A stretch of DNA of 64,000 nucleotides from Albugo candida (GCA_905220665.1 CAJNAR010000192.1:29621-93620); one strand, 5' to 3'; positions 24,423 to 36,535 are shown, numbered from the stretch's first letter. The notes: a model not told the origin generated them from the letters alone. Numbers and translations: made by a program.

Positions 24423-24614
24423 CGGATGTCGCGTATTCAGTCTTCATTGGATTTTAGAAGGGCGTGTATATAAAAAGGAAGCAGGCTGCTGGCTTCGAAG
24501 GGTACAAACCTGTCCGCTGGCAAGAAATAGAGTGCTATGCACGAGGCAACCCCTCGCACATTTTTTCATGTACCTATCTAGCAGGAGAGAGTAGCAAAGT
24601 TAGCTAGAGCAGAA
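24423..24614 (+). repeat. Local direct repeat, copy 2
   Basis: Partner of 23935-24138 in direct orientation. It carries GTGTATATAAAAAGGAAG and ends near GCAGGAGAGAGTAGCAAAG, matching GTAGGAGAAAGCAACGAGG of copy 1. Confidence 0.7.
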
Positions 24615-24876
24615 GTACATATCTATTAGATAGTATTCCTGAGTCTTTTATTGATAGCGTCTAAATCCATCATCATCTGGAACACGCCATCAAAAAAAGA
24701 CTTACATTACAAAAGCTGACATCTTTTATTTTCTTCTCAATTTCATTTAAAAGAAGTGAATCCAAACACATATCACAATTGCTGAATATTGGCACGAAAT
24801 CGCATAAAATAAAGAATAGAATCTCGTTGTAGCTTATTAAAGACAGAATTACTTGACATTCATGATTTAAAACTTC

Positions 24877-25559
24877 ATGGTCAGCGAAATGTATACAAGC
24901 AAGCGTTCTGCTTATTCTTGCGTGCTCTCGCATCATAACTGGACAATCTGCATTGCATCCTCATTTATTAGCCTTTTTGACGATATTCTTGGCTCACCAC
25001 AAAAAGCTATTTGTGGTCAAATCAAAACCACACTGGATGTGCAGGTGATATGCGACCACCTTGTGTCCATAATTTATGCAGAAAATCAAGATAATAGACT
25101 GGAATGTCTTTCGCAACCACAATTGAAATGCTTTATTGATAGCAGTGCACCGCAGCATCTGCGAATACAGCACTCGCAGAAAGATCGATCAACGCGTCAA
25201 AGACAATCACGACTGATCCCGTCCGATCTGAACGCTTTATATCATTGTTGTGTGCGATCCTGCGCGAAGGTATTGATATCGTGCCTTTTTCGATGCGCTG
25301 AACAAAATCTGGAGTCTTTGAGTTTTACATACTTTGTGAGCTTGAGAAAGGTAGTAGAGGCATCACATAGGTGTAACTTGATAACACGGCTCCAGAAACC
25401 TTCACGATATGGAAGCAGCGCAAGAACTAAGAATGCGCTTTCGGATTCCTTATTGTTAACGTCAATTGACTGAACGCGGAACCAGCAAGAGTCTTGAGCA
25501 TATGTTACTTGCTGCGATGCGACCAGCTTGTGTCTTGGCTCAAATAGTAACTTTTTCAC
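24877..25559. other. Protein-like region, strand uncertain, segment A
   Basis: A 198-codon plus frame (24877-25473, start MVSEMYTSKRSAYSC) and a 105-codon minus frame (25242-25559) overlap. The minus frame is favoured locally because its motif FLVLALLP recurs in copy B (34930 region, FLVLALIP) and the flanks also align. Neither strand gives a recognisable domain. This was probably a minus-strand gene ending within segment A, now broken. Confidence 0.3.
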
Positions 25560-25924
25560 ACAACATGCGTTGAAGCTTGTGGAAGTGTGTACATCACTGG
25601 TAGTAGTTCAGGAGTGTTGACGATATAGATGTCTCACTTGTACGACGAGAGACATGATTGCACTGCAGCAGATGGAGCATCGATGAAGTCGGGTCATAGC
25701 ATTTCTGGCTTTTGATGCGTAATTGAATTACGAGGCGTCAGTGCGTACGATCTTGTATGCTACCACGGTCACTTCGTGCAAAGTATGACAAAGCTTCAAG
25801 CAGGTTGACCTTCCTGCGACTGCGCACTATGGATAGCGTTCTGCACGATAAAATTCAATCAGATGAGAGTGACGAGCACGTCTCATGATTGGTATACTGC
25901 AAAAACTCTCTCCCTTTTTCATCC

Positions 25925-26507
25925 TTAACAGCGTGTTGTATTGCAAACGTATGTCAAGCGTTTTGTGTCAATGCGGATAATCACTTTGACCAGCTCCTGA
26001 TCCGAAGTTTGTCGAACTCGTACTAAGAAGTCTTTCTCGTGTAGTACAGTTTCTGAAAAGGGGACATTGATACACTTTGCATAGTCTGATAATAATTTCA
26101 CTACGTTCCTGTGACCGAGTAGTCTTGTGCCGCCGATCATCAAACATCTGTAAATGTACATCTAGTGTCGACCTTATCTCACGTACCGAGCAAGTAGGTA
26201 CGATCTCTGTGTGTTGTACTTATGATTCATCCTTTTGTTGCCTTGTAGTCACGTTACGACAAGATTGAGCAGTTATCTCTACGTCTTTGGTCTTGTCTAT
26301 AACATCCTATTTGCCAAGCGTGATTTTGTGTGCTTCTTTTACTTCTTTTGTCGGCAGCACTAGCATTCTGTTCTCCATATACATTTGCTGGTTATATCTT
26401 GAAGTATTTACACGATTTATCAATGCCTCTCTTTCTTTCCGTGCTGTAAGGGATGTGCGAGTATCCTGACTCCACAATGGACAACGCGGTTGTGAGTTAG
26501 CTCTCAA
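25925..26507 (-). pseudogene. Unknown gene remnants, segment A
   Basis: Minus frames at 26307-26507 and 25925-26161 have partial counterparts in copy B. GHRNVVKLLSDYAK here corresponds to WRNNVVKLSS read near 36010 in B. The upstream B sequence at 36182-36535 is open for 117 codons of very polar residues. The reading phase changes between the copies, so both are decayed. No family is recognised; similarity of 'HRNVVKL' to protein-kinase subdomain V-like text is too short to use. Confidence 0.25.
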
Positions 26508-26750
26508 ACACTTTCATTCTTTGGCTGAAAAGGTCTCATGCTTATGCAACTATCTTGATCTTGCGTTGTGCTCCAAGACTTTCAGACCTTTAAGAGATCT
26601 TCATGTCGGCATTCTTTTTGGGAACAGAACTGTGATGTGCATCAATGTATATTTCCAGGAATCTAATCGGTATCAAAAAGGACTTATTTGTGCGGTCTGT
26701 CGATGCCTTCACCAAAAGCACTCGCAGCTTCTGATTTTTCGGTAAGGTAG

Positions 26751-27739
26751 ACAGAGCCAATTAATCTCCTTTGCGATAAGGCTTCGCAACAGACCTGAGT
26801 AATGGATGGCAGACTCTATTGACACTAAGACCAGATCAAGTTATTGCCGATACGGTACAGAGCTATGGCATGTCTCGTCCTAGGTTCCGCTTCTTTACCT
26901 CACACCTGGCTATACAGGCACTATCAAATCTGTGCAAATGAAGGAAAATTGCTCGAGATTGAGCTTTCATGAGACAGACAATTCCATTGCACCTACGTGG
27001 AAATTTGTAAATATTAACGTGAAGAATATCAGCAAAAGAAAACAGAAGATCAGAAATGTTACTATCACACGATTGACATGATTGAAGCTAATACTCATCG
27101 TCAGCCTAGATTTATCAAAGTATGATAAACCAGATCCATATATATATGCCTGAGACTTCAAACATGATAGATATGGAGACGTTTTTTATCTTTGTTGTTT
27201 ATCGATGCACAGGAGCTTACTTGTGCATTACATACCCTGTCAAAAGCGCTGCATATGTTATATTGCGCTCTCCATATAGCCGACTGCTTCAGGTCGGCCT
27301 GCTCTTAGAAAGTGAGCATACTTGTAGTTTCTAACCGCTGATGGGAACTATCCTATCGAAAACATACAAACATCAGACATCCTCGCTAAACATCGAACGG
27401 ATGGCTGGCTACAAGGGTCTTACCAGTAAGCGTTCACTCGACGCTGTAAAAGCTCGAATCACGTCGCTTGCCATATCTGTGGAACACGATCGATCAGTCC
27501 TATTTAGCGCATCACCATTGCCAGCCTTCGGCTCCTTGGGCGGTGTGAATGGGTGCAAGATCTTTCCATCCATCCATCCGTTGGAAGGAATGTTAGGGCT
27601 TACAGTTGATTGCTTATTCCAATTGGGAGAAGAATCAGAATACACAATCGGGTAATTGAAACCAATATGCAGTTTGAGGGTAGTCTCAGCTGGCTGCAAT
27701 CATCAATGATACTATAAGAAATGTGCTGTATACACATTT
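26751..27739. other. Unique spacer between duplicated segments A and B
   Basis: This ~1-kb stretch is not part of the A/B alignment as far as I can see. It holds a 96-codon minus frame at 27409-27699 with a Pro/Asn/Ser-rich composition (SPNIPSNGWMDGKILHP), and an overlapping 104-codon plus frame (27341-27655). The minus one is the more protein-like. No family recognised. Confidence 0.35.
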
Positions 27740-28013
27740 CAGCCGTCGGCGCACACCCAAGTAGAGGTGGAGAATCCTCTGCCCTAGGTCGGCGTGTTCG
27801 TTGAATGAGAGATATTATGTATCACATGAGCGCTGTCGATTGATAGTCGGGGATAACGATGAGAGAGTTGCAACATAAGACTTTGCATGACGCTGAAACT
27901 TGTAAACAGACGACACGTCTGATCAAATAGGAGAGTCGTAGAGCAAAAAATGACTTATTTGACACTTCAGATTGGATCACATTCATTCTAATTGTAGACG
28001 AGATAGGCAAAAT

Positions 28014-28281
28014 GGTGAACGGTTGCTAGATACAGCATCCGGTTTCATAATAAGATCAAAGTCCACACGACGTGAAGGTGGAAGTCCATCCGGAAGTGTC
28101 TCTGGAAAGGCATCTTTGAACTCGTTCAAAAGAGTAGTAATTGATTGAGGTATTGTATTACTCTCCGTCATAACAGCGCAGATCTTTACGCGATACACTT
28201 CGTCCTACTCTTGCTTCTTGACTTTGCGTTTGGAGTCAACTACAGCAATTTCCATATCGATTTCATTGCTTTTATCCCTAA
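28014..28281 (-). mobile_element. 268-bp patch of Ty3/gypsy protease-RT linker
   Basis: Aligns without gaps, about 95% identical by eye, to 44819-45086 of the gypsy element. The encoded peptide is the linker between protease and reverse transcriptase (KDAFPETLPDGLPPSRRVD in gypsy; FKDAFPETLPDGLPPSR here). It has no LTR, primer site or other gypsy sequence around it. Copy A lacks it: there the flanks 'TTGTAGACG' and 'TTCCTAAT.GTGCG' are separated by only ~35 bp. The in-frame TAG just before DEVYRV is present in both the patch and the full element. Confidence 0.9.
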
Positions 28282-28899
28282 AAGCAATAAAAAGAATGAT
28301 CCGATGACGTCTTCCTAATTGTGCGATTTAGATCGAGTCGAACAGGATAACATCGAGACAATCTCGAGTTGTGTTTAATTTCCGAATTGAAATTCTGTGT
28401 AAGTACTTTTCGATTTCCAGGGAGATCGGCTGCTAGATGCTAGGACGTTGATGATGCTACGTTGGTCTTATCGTTCTTGTCATTCAATCAGATAGAAAGG
28501 GATTGATTCTCATAGAATTACATGGGGTAATCATCCGTCACGAGAAGACTGAAACGATCAGAAGGGGTACTCAGATAACCAAAACGGATGCGGAAGGGGA
28601 TCGAAGCGATGCAGCTTGGATTTTATGGAGATTTCCATACTATTTTATGCGTCTGAATCGCTGATACTGAATTCTGTATATTTTCTAATGACAGAGATCA
28701 ACAGCCTACGGCTCTGTCGTCTTTTGCCAAACTTGTTTTTAGTTATATGATTTCTCTGTATTGCGCGCTCCTAATTCGTTTCCGTATGAATTACCTCTTT
28801 ATATCGAGACCTATGGCTGAGTGCCATAGAAGGTAGACATCCTATGTCTCAGAACCATAAGGCCGTCCAACTTTATACAGCGTATATCTTGACTTCCAC

Positions 28900-29550
28900 G
28901 TGAAGCTTTTCTTTTTTCTATATCAAGACAGTCGATTCATTGAGCGATGTTAGCTTTATTATGAAACGGCGAGCTTGGGTATCATTATACGTTGACCGTG
29001 ACAGCCGTGGTTTCAGCCGGTTCTTGCATGGCATCTACACAGTCACATGTCTATACATATTTTAAAATGTGTGTATTTACTGTGAAGTATGTCTTTCCAT
29101 AAACAAATATGGACTACCGCAAATAGTCCTTCGTCAGCACGATAGCGCCAACTCACTTACTTTCAATGCAGCAATACAGTCTCCAGCAAGTAGAGGATGT
29201 CCGTTATTTTGCTGGACGTCGCAGCTCAACTTTAAAGCATAACTTTGATTGGGAATAGAGGAAAGAATATGAAATCTATGCTGCACTATTGGCGCACATT
29301 CAAGGTTTCTACGGGTAAACTCAAAATGCGGTTAGATCGCATCTTTGAATTGCTACTTTGCAAGAGCGACGGATAAACAAGGCCGAAGGATATACCATTG
29401 AGGTCTATTTCGGTACTATGATAGCGATAGCAAACATGAATCTTGAGCTCGTCTACTCAGAAGCTACATTCTCTATCAGACGGCTGAAAAAGTCCATGAT
29501 GTCCACCTTTATATCGAATGATAAAGTGAAGAAACTGAGAGCGATTTAAC
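28900..29550 (+). pseudogene. Integrase-like remnant, segment B
   Basis: Counterpart of 18844-19164, more decayed: the core region near 29000-29150 has lost its frame. The downstream part is open from 29358 to 29549 (INKAEGYTIEVYFGTM onward) and matches the stop-ridden stretch of copy A at 19200-19380. Together the copies suggest an ancestral plus-strand protein of at least 230 residues. Identity as a retroelement integrase rests on copy A only. Confidence 0.3.
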
Positions 29551-30379
29551 GTCTTCTTTGAACGGTAGAAAGAACCGATTGTGACGAGTAGCAATGATGC
29601 CCTCACGTATTTTTAGCAAATTCAATTCCGATGAAAACGAGGTCAATGATTAAGACTGCGATATCTCCTGCGACGGTCGATTTGTCTATGATCTTCGAAG
29701 GCGTTCAGGAGGCATACGGGCAGACATATCATACTGCTTCAATCACGCAGGATTTTACTCTGATTTTGTTTGATTTAGAGAGTGACTGCAGCTGCTACTA
29801 AGGTTACAGCAAAGGTCAGCATGATGGTAACGAGGGAATAGCGTTGATACACCATAATCGGATATTACGACTTCGCATTAAAGCACGAATAGTGTGGCTA
29901 CATAAACACGCACATGTTGCCTCGCCTCATTTTCACCAATCCTCAACGGCAATGACAGAGTAATAACCAATCATTTTTAATGAATGCACTTAACAAAATG
30001 GTCATTATGTCATGTTTGCGTCCTCCTGACTTTGATGCATCCTCCAGCAATGGAGGCAATGAATAACTCGCTCCTCACTGTAAATGCACTCCGCACCACT
30101 TTCTGTCTAATTGGAACCTAAAGGACGCAGCAATATCCTCAGAATCCGACCCACTAAAAGCTACTCCCAGCTTCGAAGCTACGCTGATGAAATACAACTG
30201 TTTCTTTGTATGACACGAATACTCTTCCATAGTTTAAGCCGAACCTTGACATGTAATACCAGAGACACAAATGCTGATAAGGTATCAATTTTTGGATGAG
30301 AAGTTCACATATGACATAGTCCTCCGAGTAGGACAAGGAGGACGCTCCAAAAGCAGTGGGCGAAGACAATACGTAGTAG

Positions 30380-30800
30380 AAACATTCCAGAGACGTGTGA
30401 CTACATCATAACTTGATGTAAATAGCCACCTTCCATCATGGAGAGAATTCGCGAATGTGCTGTTTTGTTGATGAGCATCGATAACCGCGACATATAAACG
30501 AACTGTTTCATCAAAAGATGCACTTGAAAGTATGCGATAGAGTAGAAGGATTCATATGTTCGTACTGATGACTATGTGACTATGCTTCCGACTTTTCTTT
30601 GGACCAAAATTGAAAATCAGCGCCAGTATTGAATCCCCAAGTTGTACTGAATGATCATTAGCTACAGACGCTATTCGTGCACCCAACGACGACCAAGCTA
30701 TGTAGGACCTTTCCTGTGCATGCCCATCAACTACTCTTCTACATCTCTTGTCAAGCTAAATTCCACAACATTACGCTCGCGTGAGCAGCTATGAAGACAT
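30380..30800 (-). pseudogene. WD40-repeat pseudogene, copy B
   Basis: Syntenic with 20179-20690 of copy A. Blocks such as GATGAGCATCGATA and GAACTGTTTCATCA (copy A: GATAAGCATCGATA, GAGTTGTTTCATCA) and TCAAAAGATGCACTTG / TCAGACGATGCGCTTG place the same blade here, but frame interruptions are denser and the LWD motif is lost. It is called from synteny rather than from its own translation. Confidence 0.5.
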
Positions 30801-32845
30801 CTTCCGGTCATGTACGACTCGATTATGGCAATGATATCGAGCTACATGACTTACGAGTAGCTCTGAATTCTTTACTGCAGATTCGAGCATAACGAATTTT
30901 GTCTACGAGCATGTGTGATGCATTAGTAGAGAAATTCGGCTGTTATACTTTCGTCCAAGCGCTATTCCATGAGCAAATTATTAGTGGGATTTTCAGACTA
31001 CATCAACTTCTATTTTACGACGTTTCTAATATTCAATTAGACCATAGTGGCTTTTGCGTGTCACTTGCTCAAGGCAAAAAATTATGATAAGAGTTTGCTA
31101 TTTGTAATGTGAGAGGGTTCTCCTCGCGCTGTAGTGATGAATTCTTTTTATCTCAACTTTCGAGCGACTGTTCAAAAGAAAAAAAACTGCTTGTCACGGA
31201 TTTCTTCGTGTACTTGTGATTGTTAGAGTATATACGCCACTGTAAGGTACTGAATGAAAAGTGCGACAAACGAATATGTTAATTGAAGCCTCACTGTGTT
31301 CGCTCAACATGAAAGCGTCTCATATGTGCGAAGGAAATTGAGAGAACGCGAACACGGGGAAACTTCCATCGTATATGGTCCTTGGCGATCATGAGATGCA
31401 ATTCTTTGCCGATCAGTAACCGAGCGGCAATCTCTAGTTTATCATGGCTGCTGGGATCGCTTTTTGAAGTCGTATTTAATAGCCGTCCTGTCGATAATGA
31501 TCTAGAAGTCGACAATGTTGCGTAAAATGCTCCACCTTTGATACTTTTGTGAATATTTGCGGCAACTTTTTACAAAGGGCTGATGTGCAACGTGGGGCTG
31601 TAGAAAGATAACACAATCACATTTGTTTCGCATCGAACACTTTCTGCATAATCCAAATGCTATTCCGGTTAATCATTGTCATCCAAGAACAGCGCCGCCG
31701 TTATTGCGCTCCCATTAGCTACTATATATAATGCTGTTCCGTATTTTCGTGATGAACTCCAACATAGCCCGTTTACACAAATACTACCTTCCGTCCCAAT
31801 TGAAGTCAAGTATGGCACCACAGAAAGCTCATCTTTGTGTATGTAGAATCATCAAGACTTCAGACTAGGTGCTATCTGAGAGAGTAAGTCGACTTGCACT
31901 CGAGGGGAAGCTTCATCTCAATGTGAACGATACCAAAAAATGATCGCGGGAGGAGCTTCAATAATTTTCTCTGGATTCCGCGTGAAATGAAGCCGTCCTC
32001 TCAAAAATTAAATTGATGTTAATTGGAATGTCAGCGCTATCAGCGCAGAAGCTATACACCAGTAGCCAAAAAAGTAGAGCTTGCGAGCTTTCGTCGTTTC
32101 CATTTCATAGCAAAAGATCTCATTCAGATAGGCCTACACGATTGTGACTCGTCGCGTTTTACAACAATCCCTTTCGTTGGCGTGATTTGCCTGAGTATAC
32201 ATCAATGTTCTCGCATCAGATGATGAAGTGTGAAAAAGCTCGGTATGAAGTGGCTTGGTCAACTTACTGGTAAGCTTCCTGAGACTGTACGTGTGACATT
32301 CGAAACATATACCCTTCTTTCTATGGCAGATACTGCGAAACGAAAAGAGGAGATTTATGAATGGATTATGACGTTTCATAGAGAAGCGCTTGAGCCACTT
32401 CTCCTTTTCCTGCAACAGAAGCAAGTCACATGCAAGTCTTGGTAATGACACAAGCCATCTGATGTCATAGTATTCTGCGTTTGCATTTCACACATCTTGG
32501 AGAAGTGTGAAATGGAAACGGAAAATCGTAGGATAATGCACTGAAGCCAACTAGCAAGAACTTGAAACGTTTAAAAATCAAGTAGAAAGAGTGGTGCGTA
32601 GCATGAATGATGCAGGAAAGAGACGACTGCAGCTTTGAGTGAAGTTAGTAGTGTATTGACCGCATCAGCAAGCAGCGTATGCAAACAAGATAGCAAAGCA
32701 GACGCTGCTAGTAAGTAGAATTAAGAAGAAAACTGAGCACGTTTCCGACATATTAGCGCAATCGTGTGGATACCATTCTCATAGGAGTACGGAAACTTCG
32801 TCAAAATTTGGACAACAACCCAGAAGGTAGTAATTGGGAGTCATT
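30801..32845. other. Segment B spacer without recognised gene
   Basis: Contains blocks matching copy A and short frames at 30899-31087, 31291-31515 (-), 32134-32451 (-) and 32230-32445 (+). None is recognisable. The stretch 32070-32220 is one of the better preserved A/B blocks. Confidence 0.3.
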
Positions 32846-33720
32846 TTAGTTTTTAACCATATATTTGCTGATGTTCTTCAAGGATAACATTGATTTTATA
32901 CTTTTCAGCTTCATCAATATGGGGTTTCCATTTAGTTTTTCTAGCGGACCAATCGCCTGAACGTACTTGATCGGAGGTATTCCCATTTTTACCTCTACCA
33001 TATGTTGCACACGCTCGAGAACAATCTTTCCAAGAACATAAACATCGGCATAATGCTTTTTAACGTTCTTTTTTGGAATCTCCATACGAGTTCCGTGCGA
33101 GAATGAAAGATAGAGATGCTGCCTTTTCGAAACTCTGAGATCATTAACACCTGAGTCGGTACTTCCCAATCCTTCCTTAGGAGTAACTTGAATGTATTTC
33201 ATCTGACGTCGCTTACTTTGTCTTCTTCTTGCACCGTCAAAGTTACAAGTTATATCGACAAATGCAAACAATCCTTCTTCTTTACTGTCTTGTATTTGTG
33301 CTGACCCCGCACTTTCCGAGAAAACGACCATCTTCCTGCGTTCCGTATTTAAAGTGTATTGAGTGGCTGAAATGTTTTAGGCAATGGAGTGTCTTTAGCG
33401 TCATGAAACTTGGAATCCAATGTTTCTTCACATGTAGAACCCTGTATCGTCTCGCGTACTTCAATTACTTCCAAGCCGTGTGACAGAATGCACACCGTAT
33501 TACATTCCTTCAAATTTTTCCATTCAAGGCTGGAGCTACCAACTAGAGCCAAGGGCCACTCTTCTATTTCCATGTCAATCAAATGTGTATACGGTTCCTT
33601 GTCCAACCTGAATATAATACCATCCTCACAAGGGCAATTGCATCGAAGTGTTTTCACGACCATTGGAAACCAAAATAGTCCAAGACTGAAACGAACTCGA
33701 AATGCTCTCATATTGACCAA
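32846..33720 (-). pseudogene. Unknown paralogous gene, copy B (possibly secreted), one frameshift
   Basis: Two overlapping minus-strand frames, 33349-33720 (123 codons) and 32846-33331 (161 codons), are joined by one frameshift near 33340. They would give roughly 290 residues, the longest readable unknown protein in the window. The N-terminus MRAFRVRFSLGLFWFPMVV is signal-peptide-like and is followed by a Cys-rich RCNCPC. The C-terminal half is basic and includes a YADVYVLGKIVLERVQHMVE stretch. Copy A (23120-23663) aligns in both parts but ends earlier. The alignment extends upstream of the start codon (LVNMRAF / LLNMKAF). No known family; an effector-like secreted protein is only a guess. 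Confidence 0.4.
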
Positions 33721-34564
33721 AATAGCTGTGCTCTACAGAGTTTAACTCAAATTGAATAAATGTGGCACATGTTTCCAGAAACCTTAGTTTAAATGGCTCA
33801 ATTGCAGTGTCGTCATTATCATCATCAGCCTTTGGCCAATAAGAAGCTGCGGAGCCTATTTAGAAGCTCAGTGCTCGCGTATTAAACCCTCCTAGCGTTC
33901 GAACCCTTGCAACCATTATCCCAGAAAATAGATGCGGCAACAAGGAACTGGCTTTATAGGGTTCGAATCTGTGCATCCATGCACAGAAGATTCAAGCATA
34001 CCTCTGAGATTTCATGTATATTTACCCGATCGCACCGGGCGAGGTAAGCGCTTGGCTAATGTTAGCGCTGATATTTAGGTACATACCGAGTAGCAGAAAG
34101 CAGACACATATGCGTCTGTCGAAATAATCATCATATTATCGGAATATCCGACCTGGAAAATCCTCATATCTACAGAACTTACATCCTTCATCATAATTTT
34201 TTTCAACGCTCTTCCGCTCCTTCTACCATTTTCATAAACTATAGCTTACGTGAACTACATATCACAGGCGCTATATTTTCAAAGCCAAAAGCCATGGAAT
34301 AACGGATAGGATTTCGTCGCTGCCTACCTAAAGACAGAATTCCCGACGCGTGTGTAAAGAATTCACAAAGTCAGCTAGAATTACCGTATCTAACTATAGA
34401 AGCAACCGTTTTGAGTCATATGCGGATTTCACTCTTATAGCTACATAGCATGGTCCTTTCCTGTTCTTTGTGACTAAAGTCTTGACTCACTAGTAAGAAA
34501 TTTTTTCGTTCGATGCAGGACCCCGTTGCATGTATGATTGATGTGCTTAGAATGCGATACTCGC

Positions 34565-35041
34565 TTATCTGATGCGAACGGCCTTAAAGGTGGAGCTGGG
34601 AATATGTGTGCAATCAAAATTCACACAGACAAGAGATTGGACAGGAATGACTGTCACGATCACAAAAAATGCTTGGTAAAAGTCCGCAAACCACAGCATC
34701 TCCGGATAAAGTATTCCGAGAGAGATTAGAATCAACGCGTCGAAGAAAGTTTTGAATGATCTCTCGCGACGTGAGCGCTGGCATCGTTCATTTGTGCGAT
34801 CCCACCATAAGGAATTGTTTTTGTGTCTTCTCCGATGCGTTGAACAAGAAGCCTGACGTTGACCAGTTTGTGATCTTGGGGAAGGTACGAGATACATCAC
34901 GTAGTTATAAATGATAACACAGCTCGAAACACCTGCACTATCTGGAATCAGCGCAAGAACTAAAAAACTGCAAGGGATTCGTGCTACTTGCATGGAAAAG
35001 AATGATAGTGCAACCAACAAGTGGTCTTGAAGATAACTCAA
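34565..35041 (-). CDS. Uncharacterised open frame, 158 codons, segment B
   Basis: Minus-strand frame beginning MSYLQDHLLVALSFFSMQV. Residues ~24-33 (CSFLVLALIP) match FLVLALLP of the copy A minus frame at 25242-25559, and the surrounding nucleotides align. It has two hydrophobic stretches (N-terminus and near residues 113-135, IFYQAFFVIVTVIPV-like). A decayed gene shared by the two segments is likely. Function unknown. Confidence 0.3.
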   Translation of the reverse strand: MSYLQDHLLVALSFFSMQVARIPCSFLVLALIPDSAGVSSCVIIYNYVMYLVPSPRSQTGQRQASCSTHRRRHKNNSLWWDRTNERCQRSRRERSFKTFFDALILISLGILYPEMLWFADFYQAFFVIVTVIPVQSLVCVNFDCTHIPSSTFKAVRIR

Positions 35042-36181
35042 GCGCTGTGATGGGAATGACTCCTGTTTTAGCTTTTGAGGATAATGGGTGAATGTAATTC
35101 TTAAGTGTGTATTTCTATGATATTAGTTTGAGTACAGACCATTTGAAAATCTCACTTTTGACGAGGGACATGATTGTGCTGCAGCAGCTAGAGTATCAAT
35201 GAAGCCAGATCGTAATATTTTAGGCTTTCGGTGCATATCCGAACAAGGCAGCGCCGCCTAATATATTGTATGTCACGCCGTCACATCCAGCAAAATACGA
35301 CAAAGATTCTATCAGGTTGAGATGCAAGCATTTCAAAGCTTCCCTGTTTATTTAACATGTTCAACAGGCTTTCCCCTCTTAAAATTCTCAAGCAAAGACG
35401 ATCTCATTCGCGTTTCCGATAGTTCGAGAGGAGCTCTTAACAAAACAAAAAGTTAATTGGTTTGTTTCAGCTGATCTGCTCTTCAACTTGGCCCTTTTCT
35501 ATTCAGATAGGTTTCGGATGCGTTTTGTAATGCCCATATTCCATTCGTTCCGCCTCAGATAGCATGCGTATCAACTTTTAATTCTAAGGTGACATGTGAG
35601 CGCTATAAAAAGAGTCGAAGCTTTTGAAAATTCAATCAGATCAAAGAGGAAATGTAAGACTCACAATTTGGCTTATCAATATCTCTCCCTTTGTACCAAT
35701 TCGAAAAGAGACACATCAGTGCGAGTTAGCAGGTTAGATAGAGTAGCGTGATTTGGTTGGGCAAAGGTCAGTGCGATCATCGTGCAACGGCACGCTCAAA
35801 TAAGACGTATGCGCCATGCGAATATTGTTTGTTCAAGAAAAAGCTCCACAAGCGTGGCTTTGAGCCGGTCTTATTGCGGAAAATTAGTATTTCCCACTCC
35901 TGATCCATAAGTTCTCAAGCTCCGCTCTTCAGATTCTTCAATATTATTAAAATGGTAGACCTCGATCAAGCAGAAAGTTCTTTTTCTGCCTATATTATGA
36001 TGATAATTTCACTACGTTGTTGCGCCAGCCGAGTGATCTTGCTATGATATCTTAGAGCATCTGTACATATTCATCTAGCGTCAACACCATATCGCCTCTC
36101 TGGGCAAGTAGATACGATCGCTATGTCGGACATTTTCTTCATGGCTTGTAACATCGGTCTGACGAGATTAGGTAGTTACCA

Positions 36182-36535
36182 TCACGTCTTTGATAATGTT
36201 TGTAGCTTCCCAGTCGTCTGGTCCTGTTTCCGGTCTGATTCTGTATGCTCATTTTGCTGATTTTCCTCTTTGCCGGTAGCAATTCTCTTTTTCCATCTCT
36301 TGTTCGAGCTCCTCATATTGGGACCAGGCGTTTTTTCCTTCGATGTTTGGATCGTGAAAGCTTGCATTCGTTCTTTGTTGTTTGTAGCCGAAGAGGTTTG
36401 ACTTTTTTTCAGTGTATATATCTCTCCTTTCATCGTTAGAAGGCTTCGAAAAGCTCTGACTCCGCAATGCACAACTTGGTCGTGTGCTGGGTCTTCAAAA
36501 CTTGCATCTCTGAAATGCGTCGAATCCTTATGCAA
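36182..36535 (-). CDS. Uncharacterised polar open frame, 117 codons, segment B
   Basis: Extremely hydrophilic, Lys/Gln/Thr/Asn-rich frame (TGKEENQQNEHTESDRKQDQ near its end), as in disordered tails. The corresponding copy A interval, 26307-26507, is open for 66 codons. No domain. Confidence 0.25.
   Translation of the reverse strand: MHKDSTHFRDASFEDPAHDQVVHCGVRAFRSLLTMKGEIYTLKKSQTSSATNNKERMQAFTIQTSKEKTPGPNMRSSNKRWKKRIATGKEENQQNEHTESDRKQDQTTGKLQTLSKT

Larger units (their letters stand above)
18030..26750 (+). repeat. Segmental duplication, copy A
   Basis: This ~8.7-kb stretch is colinear with 27740-36780. Anchor pairs in the same order and orientation are 18034/27750, 18530/28590, 19350/29510, 20000/30050, 20290/30460, 21415/31580, 21890/32075, 23600/33660, 23960/33900, 25160/34690, 25620/35155, 26085/36000, 26465/36460 and 26640/36625. 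Anchors such as the block near 18560 (GGAGATTTCCATACTATTTT) are nearly identical over 100 bp, while stretches between them are so diverged that only short words match. The duplication is old and both copies have indels. Copy A has the hexanucleotide array; copy B has the gypsy patch. Confidence 0.9.

Noticed and set aside
24082..24457. Long overlapping open frames on both strands with SV, SL, RL or TE dipeptide runs
   Set aside because: They are created by the hexanucleotide array, whose unit is a multiple of three without stops. The flanks show no protein-like sequence.
25925..26161. Protein kinase based on GHRNVVKL
   Set aside because: A single short resemblance. No P-loop, HRD or DFG motif in any neighbouring frame.
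33890..33980. GTTCGAAYC-like words (near 33897 and 33958) resembling tRNA B boxes
   Set aside because: No A box at proper spacing and no cloverleaf could be drawn. The copy A equivalents do not keep the words.
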